A DNA stretch of 12,192 nt from Anaerolineales bacterium (GTDB lineage: Bacteria > Chloroflexota > Anaerolineae > Anaerolineales > Villigracilaceae): positions 1 to 12,192 of the forward strand of contig JAICQC010000094.1 of the NCBI GenBank assembly GCA_025938055.1, written 5' to 3'. The translations under genes and the position numbers were made by a program. Below, piece by piece: positions 6,036 to 12,192 of this stretch. The notes under the pieces are model-generated. The model saw nothing but the letters and a program-made list of their open reading frames with translations, searched no databases and was not told where the DNA came from. Each line of letters opens with the position of its first letter. The first letter of the stretch is position 1.

Positions 6036-7442
6036 ATGAAGCGAATTTTGACAGCCTTATTCAGCGGGATTTTGATTCTCACAGCCTGCGCGCAAAGGGA
6101 AATTGTTACGCCCGTTGTCATAACTCAGGAATCAACGGCAACTCTATCTCCCATTCCTACAAACACAAACACTTTTGTCCCTACTGCGACGCCGGCGGCA
6201 TCTATTACTCCCTTGCCAACCATCCCCACCTTCACACCGACATTTGATGCTTCGACAATCGTCACGATCACGCCCGCGCCGAAGGCGGAGTGCCCGAAGG
6301 AAGATTCTTCCTTACAACCCGATTTTCAACTTGAGTATTACTCCAACAATGCCGATCACAAAATTCCAGAATTTCTACGCAAGGGTGGTGCAATAAGCAT
6401 CATAGTTAATGAAATATCAAAGGTGTACAATACATCTTCTTATCGATTCATAGATGTTACCAATGATGGATTACCAGAACTAATATTTGATGGCTTCACA
6501 AAGTTCTATGATACTTTTTATATTTTGCGTTGTCAGAGTGGGCGATATGTTGTATTTTCTGGTCAAGATTCGATGGGAGTTTCAGAGGGCTTCACTATCT
6601 ATCAAATTGTAGATATGAATAAAAATAGCATTCCTGAAATGGTCATTTACTCTCGCGGCTGCACAGGAAATGGTTGTTACCGGTTTTTTATTGGTGAGTG
6701 GAATGGAAAAACGTTCGTCAACTTAGGTTCAGAGATCTACTTAAATGGAGTTAATGAAAGCGAAATTGCGATTGAGGACCTAAACAACGATGGAACCTTA
6801 GAACTCATTTTGGTCGGCGGTAGTTACGACTTTGATACGCCTTGGAGACAATCAATTCACAAATACATGTGGGATGGAACAAATTTCGTAGAGCAAGCGA
6901 TAGAGTATCTTCAACCTGATTACCGCTTTCAAGCAATTCAAGATGCAGATGCGGCAACTTTAATCGGAAAACGCGAAAAAGCAAGTCAGTTGTATCAAGA
7001 AGCAATTTCTAATTCTAGCCTTGAATGGTGGTCTCCTGAACGCCAAAAGTTTGAGCAAGGCAAAATAGATTCTTATCTCCTCAATGAACCGACTCCTTCG
7101 ATAGCACCCATAGAAGATAAAACCGAATATCCTCGTCTCGCTGCCTATGCCCACTACCGTCTCATGCTCATCCACCTCGTTCAAGGAAACGAAAAAGTGG
7201 CAGAAACTACGTACAAAACTCTGCAAGAAAAATTCGGCAGCGATCAATCTGCTGAACCTTATCTTGATATGGCAACTGCCTTCTGGAGAGCATACCAATC
7301 CACGCACAAAATGTACGATGGCTGTGCGTCGGCAATTCAATACGCGGCAGAGCATCCTGAAATTCTAATTCCGTTGGGGAGTGATTACCACGGTTCGCAA
7401 AGTCACATCTATGTGCCTGCGGATGTGTGTCCGTTCAGGTAA
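6036..7442 (+). CDS. Secreted lipoprotein with FG-GAP/EF-hand-like Asp loops
   Basis: The function is not recognised. The 468-residue product begins with a lipoprotein signal peptide (MKRILTALFSGILILTAC; lipobox LTAC, lipidated Cys18), so it is exported and membrane-tethered. Residues about 24-83 form a Thr/Pro/Ser-rich linker of the kind that holds a domain off the membrane. Three spaced loops resemble the Ca2+-binding loops of FG-GAP/VCBS repeats: DVTNDGLPEL (140-149), DMNKNSIPEM (193-202) and DLNNDGTLEL (248-257). They suggest a partial beta-propeller. The C-terminal part (about 295-445) is helical and Ala/Tyr-rich, and may be TPR-like (AYAHYRLMLIHLVQGNEKVAETTY). Base composition is unusual: parts of 6361-6540 are near 33% GC, against about 60% in der, which suggests a different history. 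The start is fixed by GGGAGG at 6024-6029. Confidence 0.8.
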   Translation: MKRILTALFSGILILTACAQREIVTPVVITQESTATLSPIPTNTNTFVPTATPAASITPLPTIPTFTPTFDASTIVTITPAPKAECPKEDSSLQPDFQLEYYSNNADHKIPEFLRKGGAISIIVNEISKVYNTSSYRFIDVTNDGLPELIFDGFTKFYDTFYILRCQSGRYVVFSGQDSMGVSEGFTIYQIVDMNKNSIPEMVIYSRGCTGNGCYRFFIGEWNGKTFVNLGSEIYLNGVNESEIAIEDLNNDGTLELILVGGSYDFDTPWRQSIHKYMWDGTNFVEQAIEYLQPDYRFQAIQDADAATLIGKREKASQLYQEAISNSSLEWWSPERQKFEQGKIDSYLLNEPTPSIAPIEDKTEYPRLAAYAHYRLMLIHLVQGNEKVAETTYKTLQEKFGSDQSAEPYLDMATAFWRAYQSTHKMYDGCASAIQYAAEHPEILIPLGSDYHGSQSHIYVPADVCPFR

Positions 7443-7454
7443 AATCGTCGAATA

Positions 7455-7550
7455 AGACCCTGAAGGTTTCTTCCGTTAGCCGGGCAGAGTTCCTGCAAAA
7501 ATGCTTTGACCTACAAGGATGAGGATTAGCAAAGAAAACCTTTAGGGTCT
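7455..7550. repeat. 96-bp element bounded by a long imperfect inverted repeat
   Basis: The left arm (7455-7472, beginning AGACCCTGAAGG) and right arm (7532-7550, ending CCTTTAGGGTCT) are complementary along their whole length, with one G-T wobble and one bulged A. The 59-nt interior has no ORF of note. It fills most of the gap between the lipoprotein stop (7442) and the GMC gene (7566). It may be a MITE-like remnant or an intergenic repeat able to form a large hairpin in RNA. No T-run follows, so it is not a standard intrinsic terminator, although it could still limit read-through or protect the upstream mRNA end. Confidence 0.7.
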
Positions 7551-7565
7551 GTAACCTGGTAATTC

Positions 7566-9269
7566 ATGATGTCCATTTACGACTACATTATCATCGGTTC
7601 CGGGTTTGGGGGAAGTGTCTCCGCGATGCGGCTGACGGAAAAAGGCTATTCTGTTCTGGTCCTCGAAAAAGGCAAGCGCTTTGAAGATAAGGATTTCGCC
7701 AAATCCAACTGGCAGTTCTGGAAATATCTCTGGCTGCCTGCGATCCGCGCATACGGGATTTTACAGATCAGCATCCTCAAAGGCGTAATGGTCCTGCATG
7801 GAGCAGGCGTCGGCGGCGGGAGCCTAGGGTATGCGAATGTACTCGAGGTTCCAAGCGATGAAACGTTCGCGACTCCTGCGTGGAATCAAAATATACAATG
7901 GGGAGAAATACTTAGACCACATTACGAGACGGCGAAGAAAATGCTGGGTGTAGCGCGCAATCCCAGATTATGGAAGGCGGATCACATCCTTAGACAGATG
8001 GCGGATGATATCTGTATGGCTCACACCTTCCGCGCCACCGATGTCGGCGCGTATTTCGGCGAGCCCGGGGTCGCGGTCGCTGACCCTTACTTCGGAGGCG
8101 CAGGTCCTGCCCGCGCGGGCTGCAATCACTGCGGCGGATGTATGGTCGGCTGCCGTCACAACGCCAAGAACACTCTGCCGAAAAATTATCTGTACTTTGC
8201 GGAAAAGAATGGCGCCAAGATAAAGCCTGAGGTAGAAGTCATTGAGGTCCGACCATCATCCACAGACAATGAATCGTCTATGGTCCATGGTCAACACTTG
8301 CACCCCACGCACACTCCCTGGCACTGCCCAGGGCAAGTGTGTCCTGGGCAGTGCCAGGGAGTGCAGGTGTCGTCCAACAACCGGTATGCCGTCACCTACC
8401 AATCCTCCACTTCCCCATTCAAACGCAAACATACGGCATATTCAAAAAACGTCATCTTTTCTGCGGGCGTCATGGGAACGATGGAATTACTGCTAAAGCT
8501 GCGGGATGTGAAGAAGTCACTACCGCGGCTTTCGTCCAGACTCGGTCACATGATACGGACCAATTCCGAGGCGCTGCTGGGAAGTGTGGCGCGCAACTCA
8601 GACATCAATTTTTCGCAGGGTGTGGCGATTTCCTCGATCTACAACCACGACGTGCTTACCCGCGTCGAGCCGGTGCGTTACCCCGATGGGTCGTCACTGA
8701 TGCGCTTCCTTGCCGCACCGTTAATCGATACCAATGTGGGCGTTCCCCGGCGCCTTCTGAAATTTCTCGGCTGGGCGATCTCCCACCCGCTTGACTTTGC
8801 GAAGGCGCTGATCCTGTCGGGCTGGGCGCATAACGCGACCATCCTGCTCGTCATGCAGCACGCCGATAACCGTATGCGCTTCCGTATTGGGCGAAGCGGA
8901 TTCACGCTGTTCCGCCGAGGTCTGGTTGCCGAGGAAGAACCCGGTTATAAGATCCACGCGCAGGTGGACGGCTCGCACGAACTGACGCGTAATTTTGCCA
9001 AACGCACAAACGGTATTGCATTAGGCTCGCTCGGTGAAAATCTGCTGGGCTTGCCGACGACCGCTCACATCCTCGGCGGCGCGCCGATCGGGAGAAGTGA
9101 TGAAGAGGGCGTGGTGGATGAAAACTTCGAAGTGCACAACTACCCGGGGATGTACATCATCGACGGCTCGATCATGCCTGCCAATCCCGGCGTCAATCCC
9201 TCACTCACGATTACAGCGCTGGCAGAATATGCGATGAGCAAGTTAGAAAGTAAGCAAGTGGACAGGTAG
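7566..9269 (+). CDS. GMC-family, cholesterol-oxidase-like FAD oxidoreductase
   Basis: This is a flavin-dependent oxidoreductase of the glucose-methanol-choline family, closest in appearance to cholesterol-oxidase-like members; the substrate is unknown. The FAD dinucleotide-binding motif GSGFGG is at residues 11-16, with Glu34 ending the second strand (VLVLEKG). GAGVGGGSLGYAN contacts the flavin in relatives. A cysteine cluster CNHCGGCMVGC (Cys186, 189, 192, 196) could bind a metal or Fe-S cluster. The C-terminal signature is intact: HILGG, then GMYIIDGSIMPANPGVNPSLTI, with the expected His and Asn. Residues about 229-270 are abnormal: a Cys/His/Pro-rich insert encoded by repeat DNA, in frame, between EVIEVRP and NNRYAVTYQ. 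The last residues (about LESKQVDR) also come from simple repeats. No clear ribosome site precedes ATG 7566, and an in-frame stop (7560-7562) excludes a longer N-terminus. The length is 567. Confidence 0.88.
   Translation: MMSIYDYIIIGSGFGGSVSAMRLTEKGYSVLVLEKGKRFEDKDFAKSNWQFWKYLWLPAIRAYGILQISILKGVMVLHGAGVGGGSLGYANVLEVPSDETFATPAWNQNIQWGEILRPHYETAKKMLGVARNPRLWKADHILRQMADDICMAHTFRATDVGAYFGEPGVAVADPYFGGAGPARAGCNHCGGCMVGCRHNAKNTLPKNYLYFAEKNGAKIKPEVEVIEVRPSSTDNESSMVHGQHLHPTHTPWHCPGQVCPGQCQGVQVSSNNRYAVTYQSSTSPFKRKHTAYSKNVIFSAGVMGTMELLLKLRDVKKSLPRLSSRLGHMIRTNSEALLGSVARNSDINFSQGVAISSIYNHDVLTRVEPVRYPDGSSLMRFLAAPLIDTNVGVPRRLLKFLGWAISHPLDFAKALILSGWAHNATILLVMQHADNRMRFRIGRSGFTLFRRGLVAEEEPGYKIHAQVDGSHELTRNFAKRTNGIALGSLGENLLGLPTTAHILGGAPIGRSDEEGVVDENFEVHNYPGMYIIDGSIMPANPGVNPSLTITALAEYAMSKLESKQVDR
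8276..8292. repeat. Heptamer tandem repeat inside the GMC gene
   Basis: GTCTATG (8276-8282), GTCCATG (8283-8289) and a partial GTC (8290-8292) form about 2.4 copies of GTCYATG. ATGGTC (8280-8285 and 8287-8292) is also the inverse of GACCAT at 8251-8256, and AGAC (8264-8267) is the inverse of GTCT (8276-8279). Together they can fold into a small bulged hairpin. It directly precedes the larger palindrome. Confidence 0.6.
8294..8370. repeat. Palindromic element embedded in frame in the GMC gene
   Basis: A perfect 21-bp inverted repeat (8312-8332 with 8343-8363) flanks a 10-nt loop (8333-8342). The arms begin CACTCCCTGG and end CCAGGGAGTG. Outside them, ACACTTGC (8294-8301) can pair with GCAGGTGT (8363-8370) with one G-T wobble. 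The same ACACTTGC is a perfect complement of loop bases GCAAGTGT (8333-8340), allowing an alternative fold or pseudoknot. The sequence codes for a Trp/Cys/Pro-rich peptide (about residues 244-268) in the flavoenzyme. A chance perfect 21-bp palindrome in coding sequence is very unlikely, so this is an inserted repeat unit. Confidence 0.92.
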
Positions 9270-9276
9270 ACAGGTA
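9261..9276. repeat. Perfect 8-bp tandem repeat across the GMC stop codon
   Basis: GACAGGTA occurs twice in direct succession (9261-9268, 9269-9276). The GMC stop TAG (9267-9269) lies across the junction. Upstream 9240-9260 is similar low-complexity AAGT/AAGC sequence, which encodes the last residues of the enzyme. Confidence 0.6.
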
Positions 9277-9292
9277 TAGAAGAAAAGAAAAA

Positions 9293-9320
9293 CCTTTGTG
9301 CGCCTTCGTGCCCTTTGTGG
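9293..9320. repeat. Three near-identical 9-mers before the kynureninase gene
   Basis: CCTTTGTGC (9293-9301), CCTTCGTGC (9303-9311) and CCTTTGTGG (9312-9320) are three copies of CCTTYGTGS, with one extra base between the first two. They end 11 nt before ATG 9332, where a ribosome binding site would be expected; no AGGAGG-like motif is present. Confidence 0.55.
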
Positions 9321-9331
9321 TAAAACGAATC

Positions 9332-10606
9332 ATGACCAGTTTCTCCCCCTCCCGTGAATTTGCAGCACAACTCGACCAACAAGATTCAATCGCGTCTTAC
9401 CGCGAGCAATTCGTCGCCTATGATCCTGACGTGATCTACCTCGACGGCAACTCGCTGGGTCGTCTGCCGAAATCCGTTATCGAACGAATGAAGAAAGCTG
9501 TGGAAGAGGAATGGGGCACAGACCTGATCCGCGGCTGGAACAAAGGCTGGTGGGAAGCACCCACGCGCATCGGAGAAAAGATCGCATCCTTGCTTGGCGC
9601 AGCAGAGGGACAAGTTGTTGCAGGAGATCAGACCTCCATCAACCTGTTCAAGCTTGCCACTTCTGCGCTGACATTCAACGCAGGCAGGAAGCGGATCATC
9701 ACGGACACATTCAACTTCCCATCGGATTTATATATTTTGCAGGGCATCAATAACGTACTGGGGAACCATCACGAAATTATTCGTATCGGCGCGCAGGACG
9801 ACGACATCACACCCGACCTCGCCGCGCTCGAATCCGCTATCAATGAAGATACCGCTCTCGTGACGCTTTCGCACGTCACCTTCAAGAGCGGCTATCTGTA
9901 CGACATGGCACGCATCACCGAGCTTGCCCATCGCAAGGGTGCACTCGTCCTCTGGGATTTGAGTCATTCTGCCGGCGCGCTACCCATCGAGCTCGACAAT
10001 TGCGACGTGGATTTTGCCATCGGCTGCACATATAAGTATCTCAACGGCGGACCCGGCGCGCCCGCATTCTTATACGTAAACAAGAGAATCCAAAACGAAG
10101 TTACATCTCCGATCTGGGGCTGGTGGGGCCAAAAGGATCCATTCGAGTTCGACCTCGACTATCAACCTGCCCCCGGCGTCCAGCAGTTTTTAGCAGGCAC
10201 CGCGCCGATCCTTTCCCTGCTGGCAATGGAAGAGGCGTTGACCTCTCTCCTGGAGGCGGGTATGGACGCGCTGCGCGCCAAGTCCATCTTGATGACAGAC
10301 TACGCGGCGTACCTGGCCGACCACCTGCTGGCGCCGCTGGGCTTCTCGCTCGGCTCCCCGCGTGACTCTGCCAGACGCGGCTCCCACATAAGCATCCGCC
10401 ATGCGGAGGGCTATCGCATCAACCGCGCCATGATCGAGGAGATGAACGTCATCCCAGATTTCCGCGCCCCCGACAATATCCGTCTGGGCTTCGCGCCGCT
10501 CTATGTTCCTTTCAGCGACATCTGGCAAGGCTTCGACCGCATCCGCAGAGTGGTGGAAGAAAAACGCTATGAGAAATATCCGAAACAGAAACTGACGGTC
10601 ACGTAA
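9332..10606 (+). CDS. kynU: Kynureninase
   Basis: A PLP enzyme that hydrolyses L-kynurenine to anthranilate and alanine (or 3-hydroxykynurenine to 3-hydroxyanthranilate) in tryptophan catabolism. It is a fold-type I, class V aminotransferase-like protein of 424 residues, the usual length. Visible markers are YLDGNSLG (36-43), the FNFPSD segment (127-132), WDLSHSAG (208-215, with the PLP-ring Asp209), the Schiff-base Lys235 in GCTYKYLNGGPG, GWWG (263-266) and the FLAGTAPI segment (287-294). All expected active-site elements are present, so it should be functional. The frame is open back to TTG 9296, but those codons are made of the 9-mer repeats and the family start matches ATG 9332. No kynA, kynB or downstream anthranilate genes lie in the window. 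Translation may be weak, since no ribosome site is visible. Confidence 0.95.
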   Translation: MTSFSPSREFAAQLDQQDSIASYREQFVAYDPDVIYLDGNSLGRLPKSVIERMKKAVEEEWGTDLIRGWNKGWWEAPTRIGEKIASLLGAAEGQVVAGDQTSINLFKLATSALTFNAGRKRIITDTFNFPSDLYILQGINNVLGNHHEIIRIGAQDDDITPDLAALESAINEDTALVTLSHVTFKSGYLYDMARITELAHRKGALVLWDLSHSAGALPIELDNCDVDFAIGCTYKYLNGGPGAPAFLYVNKRIQNEVTSPIWGWWGQKDPFEFDLDYQPAPGVQQFLAGTAPILSLLAMEEALTSLLEAGMDALRAKSILMTDYAAYLADHLLAPLGFSLGSPRDSARRGSHISIRHAEGYRINRAMIEEMNVIPDFRAPDNIRLGFAPLYVPFSDIWQGFDRIRRVVEEKRYEKYPKQKLTVT

Positions 10607-10623
10607 TCCCCAAATGATAAAAT
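10592..10623 (+). promoter_or_regulatory. Possible promoter for the WD40 lipoprotein gene
   Basis: CTGACG (10592-10597, at the 3' end of kynU) is followed after 18 nt by GATAAA (10616-10621). TAAAAT (10618-10623) is an overlapping alternative -10. The AT-rich context and position fit, but the matches are partial. Confidence 0.3.
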
Positions 10624-10643
10624 AAATAATTACCGGATTGTTC

Positions 10644-10649
10644 AGGAGG
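10644..10649 (+). promoter_or_regulatory. Consensus ribosome binding site selecting a GTG start
   Basis: AGGAGG lies 6 nt before GTG 10656. From that GTG the reading frame begins with a lipoprotein signal peptide and stays open to the right edge, so the site settles an otherwise non-obvious start. Confidence 0.85.
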
Positions 10650-10655
10650 CACTGC

Positions 10656-12192
10656 GTGACTCGCGTCCTTTTTGCTTGTTTCTTTGCTTTCATTCTTATC
10701 GCCTGTCAAGCCGCGCCTGCAACCTCAACCGTGATTACTCCGACCGAGACAGTACCTCCCAGCGCGATCCCAACAGACACTGAAACTACCGTGCCAACCG
10801 CTACGCAGGCTATTGTCCTAACGCCTACCATTTCCCCTGAGGTTTTGAAGGAGGCAGCCAGACCTCTTTGTGAAACTGCCTTCTCCGCGCTGGTGGAATC
10901 CGGACCCTTTACCCCTCCATTCTCTGTAATGAAGAAGGAAATATACGCGGATGCTCCAGCCTGGGATTTTGCGCACCAGCTGCCTCACCTCGGAAGCTTG
11001 TCTGAGTCCGATGTGCAAACTCTCTTCTGCATTTCAGAGTCACGAACCCAGACCGGCACCTACACCGATGGCTCGGCAGCCTACCAGTTTTCCTGGGATG
11101 TCCGGGCGGTATCGGTGGCAGAAGAGCGAGTGATCGGAAGAAACTCGTTTGCAGGCTCTCCGCCATCTGAGACAAAAATATTGTCCTCGGGGGTTGGCGA
11201 AGGATCATTTCCATATGGGGATTTTGCCGCCTGGATTTTCAATCAGATTGAGCACCCCGATTTCATCTTTTTCGATGATTCCATCACAAGCATTGCGATT
11301 TCCTCCGATGGTCGGCGCGCCGCGTTCGGCACGGCAGTTGCAAACCAGGTCGTAGACCGGGACTACCAGGCAAAGATTTTCCTGTTCAACCCGTCTGACC
11401 TGCAGACCGATTTACGGACGAGCGCATTTCTCAATGTCCTGAACGGACATCAAGGCATGGTGACGTCGCTGGCGTTCTCGCCGGATGGAAAAATCCTTGC
11501 TTCAAGCGGGTATGATTTCTTCATCAAGTTTTGGGATGTAGGGACTGGCAGTCTCCTGGGGCAGGTGAGCATGGGGGAAGATACGCCCAATATTTTGGCG
11601 TTCTCGCCTGATGGCAGCAAACTGGCAGTTGCATCCAATCTGCAGATTACATTCATCGATCCCACTTCCATGCAGATCACAGTGTCACTTCCAGAGGCGA
11701 GCGCAGCTGACCTGACAGTCTCTCCCGATGGAAGTCTTCTTTACGTCAGGTCTTCTGGGGGCGTAAAGATCATCGACCCAGATGCAGCCAGGGTGACCTT
11801 GACCTTTCCTGACCCATCTACGCTCATCCCCACCCTTGCGGTTGGAGCAAATGGAAATGTTGAAAGCGTCACATACGCAATCCCAGACTCGTTGGATGGT
11901 TTTACTCTGTCACCCGATGGCACACAGGTTATCACCTATACAATCGACCGATCTGTTGAAAGCGATTCGGGCGTGGAAAACGTCCGGCTGGCAGCCTGGG
12001 ACGCCAGAACAGGCAAATACTTGCGCGAGACCAAATTTGCAGGCGATTCTGTAGGGGCGATAAGCTTCTCGCCGGACGGACGTCTTCTGGCAATCGGGAA
12101 CAATGACACCATCTGGTTGTGGGAGACGGAAAGCTGGCAGATCACAAATAGGTTTTCAGGCCATAATGACCTTATTGAAGACCTGGTCTTTA
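10656..12192 (+). CDS. Lipoprotein with WD40 beta-propeller (3' end beyond window)
   Basis: The reading frame runs without a stop from GTG 10656 to the last base (512 codons, incomplete). It starts with a lipoprotein signal peptide (VTRVLFACFFAFILIAC; lipobox LIAC, Cys17), then a Thr/Pro linker (about 18-60), a region of no known family (about 61-215) and WD40-type blades. The clearest blade is NGHQGMVTSLAFSPDGK at 263-279, ending FWD at 292-294. Further blades carry FSPDGS, VSPDGS, LSPDGT and FSPDGR, and another begins FSGHNDLIEDLVF at the edge. WD40 propellers are protein-interaction scaffolds; here it would sit outside the membrane on a tether. Its ligand is unknown. The signal-plus-linker layout matches the lipoprotein at 6036-7442, although the propeller type and composition differ. 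The start rests on AGGAGG at 10644-10649. Confidence 0.88.
   Translation, partial: MTRVLFACFFAFILIACQAAPATSTVITPTETVPPSAIPTDTETTVPTATQAIVLTPTISPEVLKEAARPLCETAFSALVESGPFTPPFSVMKKEIYADAPAWDFAHQLPHLGSLSESDVQTLFCISESRTQTGTYTDGSAAYQFSWDVRAVSVAEERVIGRNSFAGSPPSETKILSSGVGEGSFPYGDFAAWIFNQIEHPDFIFFDDSITSIAISSDGRRAAFGTAVANQVVDRDYQAKIFLFNPSDLQTDLRTSAFLNVLNGHQGMVTSLAFSPDGKILASSGYDFFIKFWDVGTGSLLGQVSMGEDTPNILAFSPDGSKLAVASNLQITFIDPTSMQITVSLPEASAADLTVSPDGSLLYVRSSGGVKIIDPDAARVTLTFPDPSTLIPTLAVGANGNVESVTYAIPDSLDGFTLSPDGTQVITYTIDRSVESDSGVENVRLAAWDARTGKYLRETKFAGDSVGAISFSPDGRLLAIGNNDTIWLWETESWQITNRFSGHNDLIEDLVF

Noticed and set aside
8276..8363. CRISPR array
   Set aside because: There are repeats and a palindrome, but no regularly spaced units with unique spacers and no cas genes.
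8339..8794. 151-codon frame overlapping the GMC gene
   Set aside because: It begins within the palindromic element and lies out of frame inside a gene with intact family motifs; no ribosome site.
5293..10606. A multi-gene defence island formed by the nuclease, lipoprotein, GMC enzyme and kynureninase
   Set aside because: Spacers of 95 and 123 nt, repeat elements and differing composition separate the genes, and no functional link is evident. Only the nuclease has a possible defence role.

Overview
This window most resembles a chromosomal segment of an Anaerolineae-type Chloroflexota bacterium. The lineage call is an inference from three things: the coding style (about 60% GC in the core genes), secreted lipoproteins with long Thr/Pro linkers, and a mix of housekeeping genes with repeat-rich accessory spacers. 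No marker gene is complete enough here to prove it. All protein genes run on the + strand. The only feature clearly on the - strand is the 5' part of the RNase P RNA, cut by the left edge, with a well-formed promoter behind it.

Layout. (1) 1-414: rnpB 5' part (-) and a spacer shared with the divergent coaE. (2) 415-1554: dephospho-CoA kinase with an extra C-terminal domain of about 170 residues that looks like an acetyltransferase fold. (3) 1749-5254: a compact housekeeping cluster of cdaA (diadenylate cyclase), cdaR/ybbR (its membrane-anchored partner) and der/engA (double-GTPase ribosome assembly factor), with gaps of 1 and 16 nt, almost certainly one operon. (4) 5293-5940: a small membrane-anchored Mrr-type nuclease-fold protein. 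(5) 6036-7442: an AT-rich lipoprotein with FG-GAP/EF-hand-like Asp loops. (6) 7455-7550: a 96-bp element bounded by complementary 18/19-nt arms. (7) 7566-9269: a cholesterol-oxidase-like GMC flavoenzyme. (8) 9332-10606: kynureninase. (9) 10656 to the right edge: an open-ended lipoprotein with a WD40 propeller.

The most interesting structure is inside the GMC oxidoreductase gene. A perfect 21-bp inverted repeat with a 10-nt loop, preceded by a short heptamer tandem repeat, sits in frame and encodes a Cys/His/Pro-rich segment. That segment interrupts what should be a continuous flavoprotein domain, and it looks like a mobile or extragenic repeat that has become coding sequence. Together with the 7455-7550 inverted repeat and the degenerate tandem repeats at 9261-9320, it suggests that the region from 7.4 to 9.3 kb has been repeatedly invaded by short repeats. 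No CRISPR array, tRNA, complete insertion sequence, prophage or recognisable multi-gene defence system is present.

Functionally, cdaA and cdaR together imply c-di-AMP signalling at the membrane. coaE, der and rnpB are core metabolism and RNA/ribosome functions. Kynureninase implies tryptophan/kynurenine catabolism or salvage. The two lipoproteins and the GMC enzyme are accessory functions whose substrates cannot be read from sequence.
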